Below, piece after piece: positions 34,178 to 42,359 of a DNA stretch of 64,000 nucleotides. The notes under the pieces are model-generated. The model was not told the DNA's origin. It did not search any database and saw only the letters and a list, made by a program, of their open reading frames with translations. Location of the stretch: the NCBI GenBank assembly GCA_937891975.1, contig CALAUA010000014.1, positions 248,001 through 312,000 on the forward strand, written 5' to 3'. The DNA is from an uncultured Bacteroidales bacterium. Its GTDB lineage: Bacteria > Bacteroidota > Bacteroidia > Bacteroidales > Paludibacteraceae. Each line of letters opens with the position of its first letter. Position 1 is the first letter of the stretch. A program made the translations under genes and the position numbers.

Positions 34178-36169
34178 TCACGCATCAATCTTCGCGTACG
34201 TAGCGTTCTTCTCGATGAACTCACGGCGAGGAGCCACATCGTCGCCCATCAACATTGCAATGGTGCGGTCTGCCTCAGCAGCATTCTCGATAGTCACTTT
34301 CTTCAGCAAGCGACGAGCAGGGTCCATCGTTGTTTCCCACAATTGCTCATCCGACATCTCACCAAGACCTTTATAACGTTGGGTCTTAATCAGTTTCTCA
34401 TCGCCATTAGCATGTTTCATGATGAAATCATGACGTTGTTGGTCGTTCCAGCAATACTCTTTGTAGCTACCCTTCGAGCACAAGTAGAGTGGTGCCATCG
34501 CGATATACAAGTGCCCTTGCTCAATCACCTCTTTCATGTGGCGGAAGAATAGTGTCATAATCAGCGTAGCGATATGCGCACCATCCACGTCGGCATCGGC
34601 CATGATGATTACTTTGTGATAACGAATCTTGCTCAGGTTCAATGCCTTAGGATCTTCTTCTGTACCGAAGGTAATACCCAATGCAGTAAAGATATTGCGT
34701 ACTTCCTCACTCTCGAACACCTTATGCTCCATCGCTTTCTCCACGTTCAAGATCTTACCACGCAATGGCAGGATGGCTTGAATCTTACGGTCGCGACCAG
34801 TCTTAGCGGTACCACCTGCAGAATCTCCCTCCACGAGGAACAATTCACACTCAGCAGGGTCTTTGCTCTCGCAGTCAGCCAACTTGCCTGGCAAACCACC
34901 ACCGCCCAATGGCGATTTACGCAATACACTCTGACGAGCATTACGTGCAGCGATACGTGCTTGGGCTGCCAAGATCACTTTCTCTACAATCTTCTTGGCA
35001 TCATCTGGGTGCTCTTCCAAGTAGTTACTCAATGCCTCACTAACCGCAGAAGAAACCATACCTGCTACCTCCGAGTTACCCAACTTGGTCTTTGTCTGAC
35101 CCTCGAATTGTGGCTCTGCTACTTTCACGCTGATGATAGCGGTCAAACCCTCGCGGAAGTCATTAGGGTCGATGTTTGCATTACCATCTTTATCTTTCAG
35201 TTTAGCTTTCTCCAGCATCTTGCTCTCCTCAGCGTATTTCTTCATCACGCGAGTGAGTGCCGAGCGGAAACCTGCCACGTGTGTACCACCTTCGATGGTG
35301 TTGATATTGTTCACATAGCTGTGTACATTCTCGTTGAAATCGGTGTTGTAGATAATAGCCACCTCTACTGGAGTACCATATTTCTCGGTGTTCAAGTGAA
35401 TCACCTCTGAGATTAGCGGAGTACGGTTGCCGTCAATGTAACGCACGAACTCACTCAATCCTTCTTCTGAGTAAAACACCTCGCCCTTTGGACTGCCGTC
35501 TTCGTTCTTCTCACGCAGGTCGGTCAAACTAATGCGAACACCTGCATTCAGGTATGCCAACTCACGCATACGGTTTGCCAAGATCTCGTAGCGATATACG
35601 GTTTCTGTGAAGATGCTACCATCTGGCCAGAATTGTACGCGTGTACCTGTACCTTCGCCTTCTGCGTAGGTACCAATCACCTCTACTGCGTTCAATGGTT
35701 TACCTTTGGAGTAGTCTTGCGCATGGATTTTGCCGTCGCGACGTACCTCTACGTGCAATTTAGTAGAAAGTGCGTTCACGCAGCTCACACCCACACCGTG
35801 CAAACCACCAGACACCTTGTAGCTGTCCTTGTTGAACTTACCTCCGGCGTGCAACACGGTCATGACTACCTCTAAGGCACTTTTGTGCTCTTTTGGGTGC
35901 ATATCTACAGGAATACCACGACCGTTATCTTGTACTGTGATGGAGTTATCCTCGTTGATTGTCACTTCGATGTGGTTACAGAAACCTGCTAGTGCCTCAT
36001 CAATAGAGTTGTCCACTACCTCATATACTAAGTGGTGCAAACCTTTCAGCGAAATATCGCCGATATACATCGCAGGGCGTTTACGCACTGCCTCAAGACC
36101 CTCGAGCACTTGAATACTCGAACCATCGTACTTTTCTTGTTGTTCTACTTGTTGATTCAATTCTTCCAT
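34178..36169 (-). CDS. gyrB: DNA gyrase subunit B
   Basis: 663 residues, standard for Bacteroidota GyrB. ATPase (GHKL) motifs: VYEVVDNSIDEALAG (catalytic Glu), VQDNGRGIPVD, GGLHGVGVSCVNALS. The TOPRIM part has LFLVEGDSAGGTAKTGRDR and IIMADADVDGAHI, and the C-terminus MGDDVAPRREFIEKNATYA. Together with GyrA it introduces negative supercoils using ATP. GyrB rather than ParE is favoured by this C-terminal block. It heads a seven-gene run ending at the U32 gene. Confidence 0.93.
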   Translation of the reverse strand: MEELNQQVEQQEKYDGSSIQVLEGLEAVRKRPAMYIGDISLKGLHHLVYEVVDNSIDEALAGFCNHIEVTINEDNSITVQDNGRGIPVDMHPKEHKSALEVVMTVLHAGGKFNKDSYKVSGGLHGVGVSCVNALSTKLHVEVRRDGKIHAQDYSKGKPLNAVEVIGTYAEGEGTGTRVQFWPDGSIFTETVYRYEILANRMRELAYLNAGVRISLTDLREKNEDGSPKGEVFYSEEGLSEFVRYIDGNRTPLISEVIHLNTEKYGTPVEVAIIYNTDFNENVHSYVNNINTIEGGTHVAGFRSALTRVMKKYAEESKMLEKAKLKDKDGNANIDPNDFREGLTAIISVKVAEPQFEGQTKTKLGNSEVAGMVSSAVSEALSNYLEEHPDDAKKIVEKVILAAQARIAARNARQSVLRKSPLGGGGLPGKLADCESKDPAECELFLVEGDSAGGTAKTGRDRKIQAILPLRGKILNVEKAMEHKVFESEEVRNIFTALGITFGTEEDPKALNLSKIRYHKVIIMADADVDGAHIATLIMTLFFRHMKEVIEQGHLYIAMAPLYLCSKGSYKEYCWNDQQRHDFIMKHANGDEKLIKTQRYKGLGEMSDEQLWETTMDPARRLLKKVTIENAAEADRTIAMLMGDDVAPRREFIEKNATYAKIDA

Positions 36170-36260
36170 ATTCTTTTTTTTGATTTTATTTTCTTTTTTA
36201 AATTCCTTTGAACTTATACTACATAATTAAGGTTCGCGCGCACGCGCACGAAATTCTGTG

Positions 36261-36291
36261 CAAAGATACGATTTTTTTTGCACATACACAA
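36261..36291 (-). promoter_or_regulatory. Promoter of the gyrB run
   Basis: Minus-strand TATCTTTG (36261-36268), 20 nt, TTG (36289-36291). Leader to the gyrB ATG is about 85 nt and AT-rich. Confidence 0.75.
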
Positions 36292-36425
36292 TACCCTATT
36301 GGTAATTTATCGAGAAATGCGCCCAAATCAAAAATAAACGCCCTTTCCCGCCAAAACCCAAATTCACAACACTATTTCAGAATCCCAAAATCGCTTAAAA
36401 CGCATATTTTGCTGTTTGTTCTCTC

Positions 36426-36489
36426 CTTATCCTCTTATCACTTTATCTCTTCATCTCCTCATCTCCTCATCTTTTCATCTACTTATCTC
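36426..36489. repeat. 8-bp array, eight units, upstream of gyrB
   Basis: Eight pyrimidine-rich 8-bp units such as CTTATCCT, CTTATCAC, TTCATCTC and CTCATCTC in exact register. It is the first segment of a composite array. Confidence 0.75.
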
Positions 36490-36491
36490 AT

Positions 36492-36518
36492 TTCTCTCAC
36501 TTCTCTCACTTCTCTCAC
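36492..36518. repeat. 9-bp array, three identical units
   Basis: TTCTCTCAC three times, directly continuing the 8-bp array and followed without a gap by the 11-bp array. Confidence 0.8.
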
Positions 36519-36606
36519 CCTTACTAATTACTTACCAATTACGTACCATTTACGTAGGATATACGTAGGATATACGTAAGATATACGTAGGATAAACGTA
36601 ATATTC
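36519..36606. repeat. 11-bp array (ACGTA type), eight units
   Basis: CCTTACTAATT, ACTTACCAATT, ACGTACCATTT, ACGTAGGATAT (twice), ACGTAAGATAT, ACGTAGGATAA and ACGTAATATTC, then the flank AGCCACCTTCACCGAAGGAT. It ends the composite 8/9/11-bp array. The rest of the 36170-36782 gap has the gyrB promoter, an AT-rich stretch at 36292-36420 where I see nothing, and the hsp20 terminator. Confidence 0.88.
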
Positions 36607-36664
36607 AGCCACCTTCACCGAAGGATCTTCGTGAATTCATTACAAGTTTGTCGTAAATTTAGAT

Positions 36665-36698
36665 GATAAAAAGAAGGATGCCCTTCTGGACATCCTTC
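36665..36698 (-). terminator. Intrinsic terminator of hsp20
   Basis: An 8-bp stem (GAAGGATG 36673-36680 with CATCCTTC 36691-36698) with a 10-nt loop; the minus strand continues into a T-run. Confidence 0.85.
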
Positions 36699-36782
36699 CC
36701 CATTAAAAACAATCTAAAAACAATAAAAACAAATCCTTTGTTATGATGAAATTTTATGTGCAGGATTCACGCACATGAATAC

Positions 36783-37223
36783 TTATTGTATCTCAATCAC
36801 TCTAGTTGGTTCTTTAGTGGGAATCTCCTCCAGTTTAGGAAGAACAATGTGAAGAACTCCACTGCACACTTTTGCAGTAATCGCCTCACGGTCAACGTTT
36901 TCGGGCAACAATAGTGCTTGCTCAAAACGGGTGTAATTGAATTCGCGCCGAAGAAATTTCGATGATTTGTCTTCCTCTTTTTTCTCGTTTTTCTTTTCAA
37001 CAGAAACCACCAGTTGATCTTTGTCGTTAACGTGTACGCGAAAGTCTTCTTTTGTCATGCCGGGAACGGCCATTTCAATCTCGTAATTCTTGTCCGATTC
37101 TTTCACGTTGATAGCTGGCGCTGCTGATACTGCTGCGCGCATAGGGAACCATTCATCATTAAAGAAATCGTTGAAGATACTTGGCAACCAATTTGCATTT
37201 TGCCTTTTGATAGTAGGTAACAT
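36783..37223 (-). CDS. Small heat shock protein (Hsp20/alpha-crystallin)
   Basis: 146 residues. The N-terminus LPSIFNDFFNDEWFP is followed by the alpha-crystallin domain (about 35-135): AINVKESDKNYEIEMAVPGMTKEDFRV, a charged loop KKNEKKEEDKSS, FLRREFNYTRFEQALLLPENVD and the GVLHIVLPK strand. The C-terminal anchor motif is relaxed (PTRVIEI). It is an ATP-independent holdase for unfolded proteins. It is a single-gene unit with its own terminator; the upstream region contains an intriguing sigma-54-like element. Confidence 0.93.
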   Translation of the reverse strand: MLPTIKRQNANWLPSIFNDFFNDEWFPMRAAVSAAPAINVKESDKNYEIEMAVPGMTKEDFRVHVNDKDQLVVSVEKKNEKKEEDKSSKFLRREFNYTRFEQALLLPENVDREAITAKVCSGVLHIVLPKLEEIPTKEPTRVIEIQ

Positions 37224-37300
37224 AATAATAAATTTTTATAGTTTAAGTTTAGGTTTGATGACAACATCCTCTTACTAAGTTGTTCGTCATTTACCTTTTC

Positions 37301-37328
37301 TATAGTTCTATACTCAAATAGCGTGCCA
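37301..37328 (-). promoter_or_regulatory. Sigma-54-like promoter upstream of hsp20
   Basis: On the minus strand TGGCACG (37322-37328), 4 nt, TTGAG (37313-37317). The -24 part is perfect and the -12 part has TTGA for TTGC. A perfect inverted repeat TATAGTTCTATA (37301-37312) lies just downstream. I see no TAnnTTTG box for this gene. The leader would be about 80 nt. Confidence 0.5.
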
Positions 37329-37384
37329 AACCTATCTTAATGGCCGTTTTTTTATAAATTATAACTTTTACTGCTATAACAAAA

Positions 37385-37412
37385 CAGCCGCCATTCTTAC
37401 GAACGGCGGCTG
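37385..37412 (-). terminator. Intrinsic terminator of secDF
   Basis: CAGCCGCC (37385-37392) pairs with GGCGGCTG (37405-37412), and the inner bases extend the stem with one G-U pair to a GTAA tetraloop on the minus strand. A TTTTGTT tract follows. Confidence 0.88.
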
Positions 37413-37432
37413 CTAATCTATGATTTAATCGC

Positions 37433-40400
37433 TTATTTCTCAGCTTTCTTTGCTTTGCGACGAGCAATTGCCTCTTGGATATCGTAAGCAAGAGGAGATG
37501 CTACGCAGAGTGAAGAATAGGTACCTACTACCACACCGATGAGCAATGCGAATACGAATCCGCGAATGGTCTCACCGCCGAAGCAGAAGATTGCTATCAA
37601 CACAACGAGAGTTGACATAGAGGTTGAGAATGTACGGCTCAAGGTGTGGTTCAACGCATCGTTCATATTTTGCTTAAGCGCGCGTTTTGGATACAAACCT
37701 TTATACTCGCGTACACGGTCGAATACAACCACAGTATCGTTGATAGAGTAACCGATAACGGTCAAGATAGCAGCGATAAATGATTGGTCAATCTCCATAG
37801 AGAATGGCATCACTTTCCAGAGGAGCGCGTATGCACCCAACACAATCAAGGTGTTGTGAGCCAAACCAGTCAATGCACCTACTGAGAATGCAAAGTTGCG
37901 GAAACGGATCAACACGTACAAGAAGATTGCTACCAACGCAGCCAACACAGCCCATATAGCAGATTGAGTAATGTCATCAGCCACAGCAGGACCTACCTTT
38001 TGTGATTGCATGATACCAATCTCAGGATTAATCTCTGTGGACTTGAATTGCTCCAAAGTGATGTCCTCTGCCAAGAATGGCTTGCAACCTTCGTAGAGCA
38101 ATGCTTCGATAGTCTCATCCACGTTGTCAGAGTTGTCGTTAATCATATAGTTGGTAGAGATACGTACTTGATTTGCATCACCGATGGTGATTACGTTCAG
38201 TGCGAAAGTCTCTTCGTCAGCCAACTCAGCTTTTGCAGCCATAAATACGTTGTCAAGACTTGCATTCACTTCCTCTGTGCTAACAGGTTGAGCGAAACGA
38301 ACGATATAGTTGCGACCACCTGAGAAGTCAATACCAAGGTTCAATTTACCCATGATATGTGGGTTCACACCCAAGATACCTACGAGTACCAACACGCCAG
38401 ACAAAATGTAAGTCACCTTGCGCGCACCGATAAAGTTAGCTGCGGTATTTTGCAAGAAGTTCTGCATCAACTTGGTGGTGAAGCTAAGTTCCTTAGCATC
38501 TTCCTTCTTAGCATATGCCTCGAGCAACAGACGGCAAACGAATACGGCAGTCAAGAACGAGGATACGATACCAATCATATAGGTTACAGCGAAGCCCTTG
38601 ATAGGACCTGTACCGAAGATAGCCAAGATCGCACCTGTCAAGAATGATGTTACGTTAGAGTCGATAATCGCAGAGATAGCGTTGCCAAAACCGTCTTCGA
38701 TAGCTTTGCGCAAGCTCTTACCAGCACGACGCTCCTCACGGATACGCTCGTAGATAAGCACGTTAGCATCCACAGCCATACCCATGGTCAACACGATACC
38801 AGCGATACCAGGCAAGGTCAATACTGCTGAGAATGATGACAAGATACCTGCCAACAAGAATACGTTGCAGAGCAATGCGAAGTCAGCAATCAAACCAGGA
38901 ATCAAACCATAGTAAATAATCATGTAGAGGAGAATCAAGATGAAACCAATCACGAAGCTCCAAAGACCATCGTGAATAGCCTCTTGACCGAGTGACGGAC
39001 CTACTACATCCTCTTGGATAATGCGAGCAGGAGCAGGCATCTTACCAGAGTTCAAGGTGTTAGCCAAGTCCTTTGCCTCTTCTACGGTGAAGTTACCAGT
39101 GATTTGTGAACTACCACCAGCAATCTCGTTTTGTACAGTTGGGAAGCTATATACATAGCCGTCAAGTACGATAGCGATAGATTTACCAATGTTATCACGT
39201 GTGATACGTTGCCAATCACGTGCGCCCTCAGCGTTCATGGTCATAGATACATTTGCGTATGCAGATGTTTGACCGAAGTCAGCGCGAGCGTCGGTGATTA
39301 CGTCACCTTCGAGAGAAGGACGACCATTGGTTTGTGATTTCAATGCTACCAATTGATAGAAGCTCTCTGCCTCATCAATAGCCTTTACAGTCCAGCAAAG
39401 GCGCAACTCACGTGGCAATATAGATTTAGCTACTTGAGAGTTCAACATAGCCATTACCTTAGCGGTATCTGTATAATGTACAGTACCTACTACTGGACCA
39501 CGATATGCTTGACCTGATTGGTTTACTGATGGGTTCAATACAGCGAACAATGGGTTATTTTTCTTGTACTCTTCTACGGCTGCTTGTTGCTCTGCTTCGA
39601 GTTGAGCCAAGCTATCTGTTGCCAAGTCCTCTACCAATGCCTCTACATCGTCAGCTACCACTTCTTCCTCCTCTACTACTTCTACTTCCTCTTGAGCAGC
39701 TTCGGTGCTTGCGTTAGCTTTGGTAGCTTCAGCATTGATTTGAGCCAATTGTGGAAGAATCTCTGCCAAGTCATAGGTCTCCCAGAACTCGAGGTTAGCC
39801 GAACCTTGGAGCAGTTTACGCACGCGCTCTGGCTCCTTGATACCTGGCAACTCGATGAGGATACGACCTGTTTGGCTGAGCTTTTGGATGTTTGGTTGTA
39901 CCACACCAAAGCGGTCAATACGAGTACGGAGCACGTTGAATGAGTTGTTGATTGCGCCTTCCACTTCCTCGCGAACCACCTTCTCAACCTCAGCGTTGGT
40001 AGAAGTCAAAGATACCTCTTTCAACTCGAAGGTAGAGAATACCGATGCCAATTGAGCATTAGGATCCAATTCGTAGAACGACTCAAAGAACAATGTCAAA
40101 TAGTCTGCTCCTGATGTTTTTTGTTTTTCGTTAGCGAGTGCAAGTGCTTGGTTGAAGTTCTCAGAAGCGTTGTAACCGCTAAGTGCACGGATAATGTCAG
40201 CTACTGACACTTCCATAGTTACGTTCATACCGCCCTTGAGGTCAAGACCCAAGTTCAATTCTTTCTCACGGCACTCTTTCAATGTGTAGCCGAACCACAC
40301 CTTCTCACCTGCGATAGAGTCCAAATATTGGTACTCTTTCGCATCATCGCCTTGTGCATATTCTGCTGCCTTGTTGTCGTAATAACCTGTCACAAATGAG

Positions 40401-40471
40401 AATGACAAGTAGAACGCACTTACCAAAGCCAAGCACACTGCCAAGGTGATAACTAGTCCTTTGTTTTGCAT
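37433..40471 (-). CDS. secDF: Protein translocase subunit SecDF (fused)
   Basis: 1012 residues with SecD and SecF fused, as in other Bacteroidota. The N-terminal helix is followed by the SecD P1 region with NLGLDLKGGMNVTMEVS. Six helices of SecD lie around 495-690 (GMAVDANVLIYERIREE) and SecF begins near 705 with GIDFSGGRNYIVRF. SecF helices contain TVIGYSINDTVVVFDRVRE. It uses the proton gradient to pull secreted proteins out of SecYEG. An acidic stretch (EEVEVVEEEEVVADDVEAL, about 265-300) is inserted in the periplasmic domain; related Bacteroidota proteins also vary there. Own promoter and terminator. Confidence 0.95.
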   Translation of the reverse strand: MQNKGLVITLAVCLALVSAFYLSFSFVTGYYDNKAAEYAQGDDAKEYQYLDSIAGEKVWFGYTLKECREKELNLGLDLKGGMNVTMEVSVADIIRALSGYNASENFNQALALANEKQKTSGADYLTLFFESFYELDPNAQLASVFSTFELKEVSLTSTNAEVEKVVREEVEGAINNSFNVLRTRIDRFGVVQPNIQKLSQTGRILIELPGIKEPERVRKLLQGSANLEFWETYDLAEILPQLAQINAEATKANASTEAAQEEVEVVEEEEVVADDVEALVEDLATDSLAQLEAEQQAAVEEYKKNNPLFAVLNPSVNQSGQAYRGPVVGTVHYTDTAKVMAMLNSQVAKSILPRELRLCWTVKAIDEAESFYQLVALKSQTNGRPSLEGDVITDARADFGQTSAYANVSMTMNAEGARDWQRITRDNIGKSIAIVLDGYVYSFPTVQNEIAGGSSQITGNFTVEEAKDLANTLNSGKMPAPARIIQEDVVGPSLGQEAIHDGLWSFVIGFILILLYMIIYYGLIPGLIADFALLCNVFLLAGILSSFSAVLTLPGIAGIVLTMGMAVDANVLIYERIREERRAGKSLRKAIEDGFGNAISAIIDSNVTSFLTGAILAIFGTGPIKGFAVTYMIGIVSSFLTAVFVCRLLLEAYAKKEDAKELSFTTKLMQNFLQNTAANFIGARKVTYILSGVLVLVGILGVNPHIMGKLNLGIDFSGGRNYIVRFAQPVSTEEVNASLDNVFMAAKAELADEETFALNVITIGDANQVRISTNYMINDNSDNVDETIEALLYEGCKPFLAEDITLEQFKSTEINPEIGIMQSQKVGPAVADDITQSAIWAVLAALVAIFLYVLIRFRNFAFSVGALTGLAHNTLIVLGAYALLWKVMPFSMEIDQSFIAAILTVIGYSINDTVVVFDRVREYKGLYPKRALKQNMNDALNHTLSRTFSTSMSTLVVLIAIFCFGGETIRGFVFALLIGVVVGTYSSLCVASPLAYDIQEAIARRKAKKAEK

Positions 40472-40569
40472 AATTTTAGTTTTATTTTGTTATTATTTAT
40501 ATTTTCTTTCTTGTTGCTTGCGTATGCACGCGTGTTACGAAATAAGGTATACACACGCAAAATAGCGCG

Positions 40570-40600
40570 CAAAGGTACAATAAAAAATGCAAATATGCAA
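40570..40600 (-). promoter_or_regulatory. Promoter of secDF
   Basis: Minus-strand TACCTTTG (40570-40577), 20 nt, TTG (40598-40600). Its core is nearly identical to the initiator tRNA promoter at 41430-41460. Leader about 95 nt. Confidence 0.8.
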
Positions 40601-40668
40601 AAAAAATACACAAAAAGTTTACTTTTGGAGCGTTTTTTGCATATTTGCTGCATTCAACGACTGTCTTC

Positions 40669-41280
40669 CTACAATTGTCCTGCCTCTACTAAATTAATCA
40701 CGCGCTCCACAATTCGATCCTTATCTTGCGCATCATATTCTTCTTTGAGGTCGTTTTTAAATAGTTTGGCGATAAACTGCCAGAAGTTCGCACTGGCTTT
40801 ACCACGATAGTGCTTGATAATCTCGTAACTCGTTCGATCGCTTTCTCTATCCATCAGTTTCATCAGCATCTGTCCCTGCGAAGCGGTCATCTTGCGGAAA
40901 TGGTGCTCGTATTTCTTGAATAAGTATTTCTCATGTTGTTTCCACCACTTCTTTCGCAGTTTCTTATCGGGGATTTTTGCTAATTGTTGGTCGGCATATA
41001 CCATTTCTTTGGTCAGCAACTTCGCAAATGGCAATGTCTTCTTCACATCGCGAACGGTCTTCCAATAAAATCGCTCTTGTTGTTTATTCTTGAAGGCTAT
41101 TTTTGGATATACCCACACCTCATGCATGCGAGCCAAATAGAATGTATCTTCATTACTCACTTGCAACTCTACCGAATCTACGTAATTCATTTCGTGTGAA
41201 GGCATTACGAAGTCAGTAGGCATCTCTGCAAACGCAGAAATAGCAACCAAACTAACTATGAAGATTACCGTATTTCTCAT
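40669..41280 (-). CDS. DUF4294 protein
   Basis: Start at 41280 (MRNTVIFIVSLVAISAFA), 203 residues with a signal peptide. The mature protein starts with a short beta part (FYLARMHEVWVYPKIAFKN). It continues as long basic helices (KKLRKKWWKQHEKYLFKKYEHHFRKMTASQGQMLMKLMDRE), which is the DUF4294 pattern conserved in Bacteroidota. Function is unknown; it is exported. No promoter is visible in the 8 nt between its start and the end of the tRNA terminator, so it may depend on read-through from the tRNA promoter. Confidence 0.82.
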   Translation of the reverse strand: MRNTVIFIVSLVAISAFAEMPTDFVMPSHEMNYVDSVELQVSNEDTFYLARMHEVWVYPKIAFKNKQQERFYWKTVRDVKKTLPFAKLLTKEMVYADQQLAKIPDKKLRKKWWKQHEKYLFKKYEHHFRKMTASQGQMLMKLMDRESDRTSYEIIKHYRGKASANFWQFIAKLFKNDLKEEYDAQDKDRIVERVINLVEAGQL

Positions 41281-41288
41281 TATTAACA

Positions 41289-41321
41289 CAAAAAGCCACC
41301 GACCGCTTATGTCTGATGGCT
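41289..41321 (-). terminator. Weak terminator after initiator tRNA
   Basis: A 7-bp stem with one G-U pair (41294-41300 with 41315-41321) and a large loop, then T5 on the minus strand. Being weak, it may let some transcription reach the DUF4294 gene. Confidence 0.6.
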
Positions 41322-41329
41322 TTCCTTTG

Positions 41330-41401
<72 letters not shown>

Positions 41402-41429
41402 ATATAGTCACTTCTGCCGAAATGCGCTG

Positions 41430-41460
41430 CAAAGGTACTACAAAAAATGCAAATACGCAA
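41430..41460 (-). promoter_or_regulatory. Promoter of the initiator tRNA gene
   Basis: Minus-strand TACCTTTG (41430-41437), 20 nt, TTG (41458-41460). Transcription would start about 24 nt before the mature 5' end. Confidence 0.8.
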
Positions 41461-41522
41461 ATATTTTTCGAAAAAAATGTATTTTTGTAGAAAAATGACG
41501 TATTTTTCCTCTCAAATCTATC

Positions 41523-42074
41523 CTACACTCCTGCCGCCACTTCACGATAAGCGTGCAAACTCAAATTGTCACTCACAATCTTCAACGAACATACATGCTC
41601 AAATCCTAAGGCCGCGATATATGCCAATTCCATGTCAAATACGCAATCTTGGTAATCTGATTGCAGCACAAAGTCCGTATTACTGTAACATATTGATTCT
41701 ATGCAACTTTGTGGCTCCTTTAGATACTCTATTGGCCATGTGTCTAGGTGTAGTTCAGGTTCAGGGTAGGTTACGCAGGGGTGATTCAATCTTACTTCTT
41801 TCACGCACACGGCACTACCTATTTCGTAATTCGCACTTCCTGCGTAGCCAATATTGATAATTTTGGCATCGCGAGGCAATTCGCGTAATGTATGCATCAC
41901 ATTAATCGCACCTACGCCTGTTACAACGATCTCCCACACTGTCCCATCTGCCATTATCCATTGTCCCCTTTCTCCTTGTGTATTTCTCATTTCTCCTTTC
42001 AAATATTGGGCTATCAACTTTTGTTCACCGATGAAATCGCCTGCTTCTGCGATTACTATAAAATGATTATTCAT
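41523..42074 (-). CDS. Nucleoside phosphorylase/nucleosidase-like protein with repeat-encoded segment
   Basis: 183 residues, shorter than MTA/SAH nucleosidases (about 230). Recognisable parts are VTGVGAINVMHTL (glycine-rich start of the fold), IINIGYAGS, VFDMELAYIAAL with the ribose-binding Met-Glu, and KIVSDNLS with the catalytic Asp. It is likely to act on an adenosine or other nucleoside derivative. The usual C-terminal helix after VSDN is brief. Residues about 26-46 (KGEMRNTQGERGQWIMADGT) are encoded by a 63-bp 7-bp array in place of the normally short strand-turn-strand. It stands alone with its own promoter. Confidence 0.75.
   Translation of the reverse strand: MNNHFIVIAEAGDFIGEQKLIAQYLKGEMRNTQGERGQWIMADGTVWEIVVTGVGAINVMHTLRELPRDAKIINIGYAGSANYEIGSAVCVKEVRLNHPCVTYPEPELHLDTWPIEYLKEPQSCIESICYSNTDFVLQSDYQDCVFDMELAYIAALGFEHVCSLKIVSDNLSLHAYREVAAGV
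41939..42001. repeat. 7-bp array inside the nucleosidase-like gene, nine units
   Basis: CTGTCCC, ATCTGCC, ATTATCC, ATTGTCC, CCTTTCT, CCTTGTG, TATTTCT, CATTTCT and CCTTTCA are consecutive 7-bp units, 63 bp or exactly 21 codons. Units change gradually along the array. The reading frame is kept. Confidence 0.75.
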
Positions 42075-42116
42075 AATTTATTTTGCCTTTGATTGTTAAT
42101 TTTTCTATTGACAGGG

Positions 42117-42147
42117 CAAAGGTACTATTTTTTTTTTACATACACAA
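42117..42147 (-). promoter_or_regulatory. Promoter of the nucleosidase-like gene
   Basis: Minus-strand TACCTTTG (42117-42124), 20 nt, TTG (42145-42147). Confidence 0.8.
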
Positions 42148-42303
42148 ATTTCCCCATCTTCTCTCTACTCTCTTATTAAATGATAGATGATTAATAGGTA
42201 ATTCGGATACTTTTCATGCCGTATTAGCACCAAATTGCCCTCTTGTTTTCAGTAACATTTAGGTGGTCGAATGGCAGAACGTTAATAAAAAAAGCGATTT
42301 TTC

Positions 42304-42334
42304 TTGTGTAATCAAAAAAAAAGCAGTAAATTTG
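42304..42334 (+). promoter_or_regulatory. Promoter of the pRiA4b-like/miaA unit
   Basis: TTG (42304-42306), 20 nt, TAAATTTG (42327-42334). AAGGAG, one of few purine-rich ribosome-binding-like sequences in the window, lies at 42353-42358 right before the ATG at 42360. Confidence 0.72.
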
Positions 42335-42359
42335 CACCCCAAATTATATTATAAGGAGT

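Noticed and set aside
34574..35410. 278-codon plus-strand frame opposite gyrB
   Set aside because: An antisense shadow of the conserved gyrB sequence.
37236..37258. Possible heptads (AGTTTAAGTTTAGGTTT) in the hsp20 leader
   Set aside because: Register shifts between 6 and 7 bp; too weak to list.
39613..39717. 7-bp array in the acidic segment of secDF
   Set aside because: The repeats follow codon triplets for Glu and Val, without a 7-bp register.
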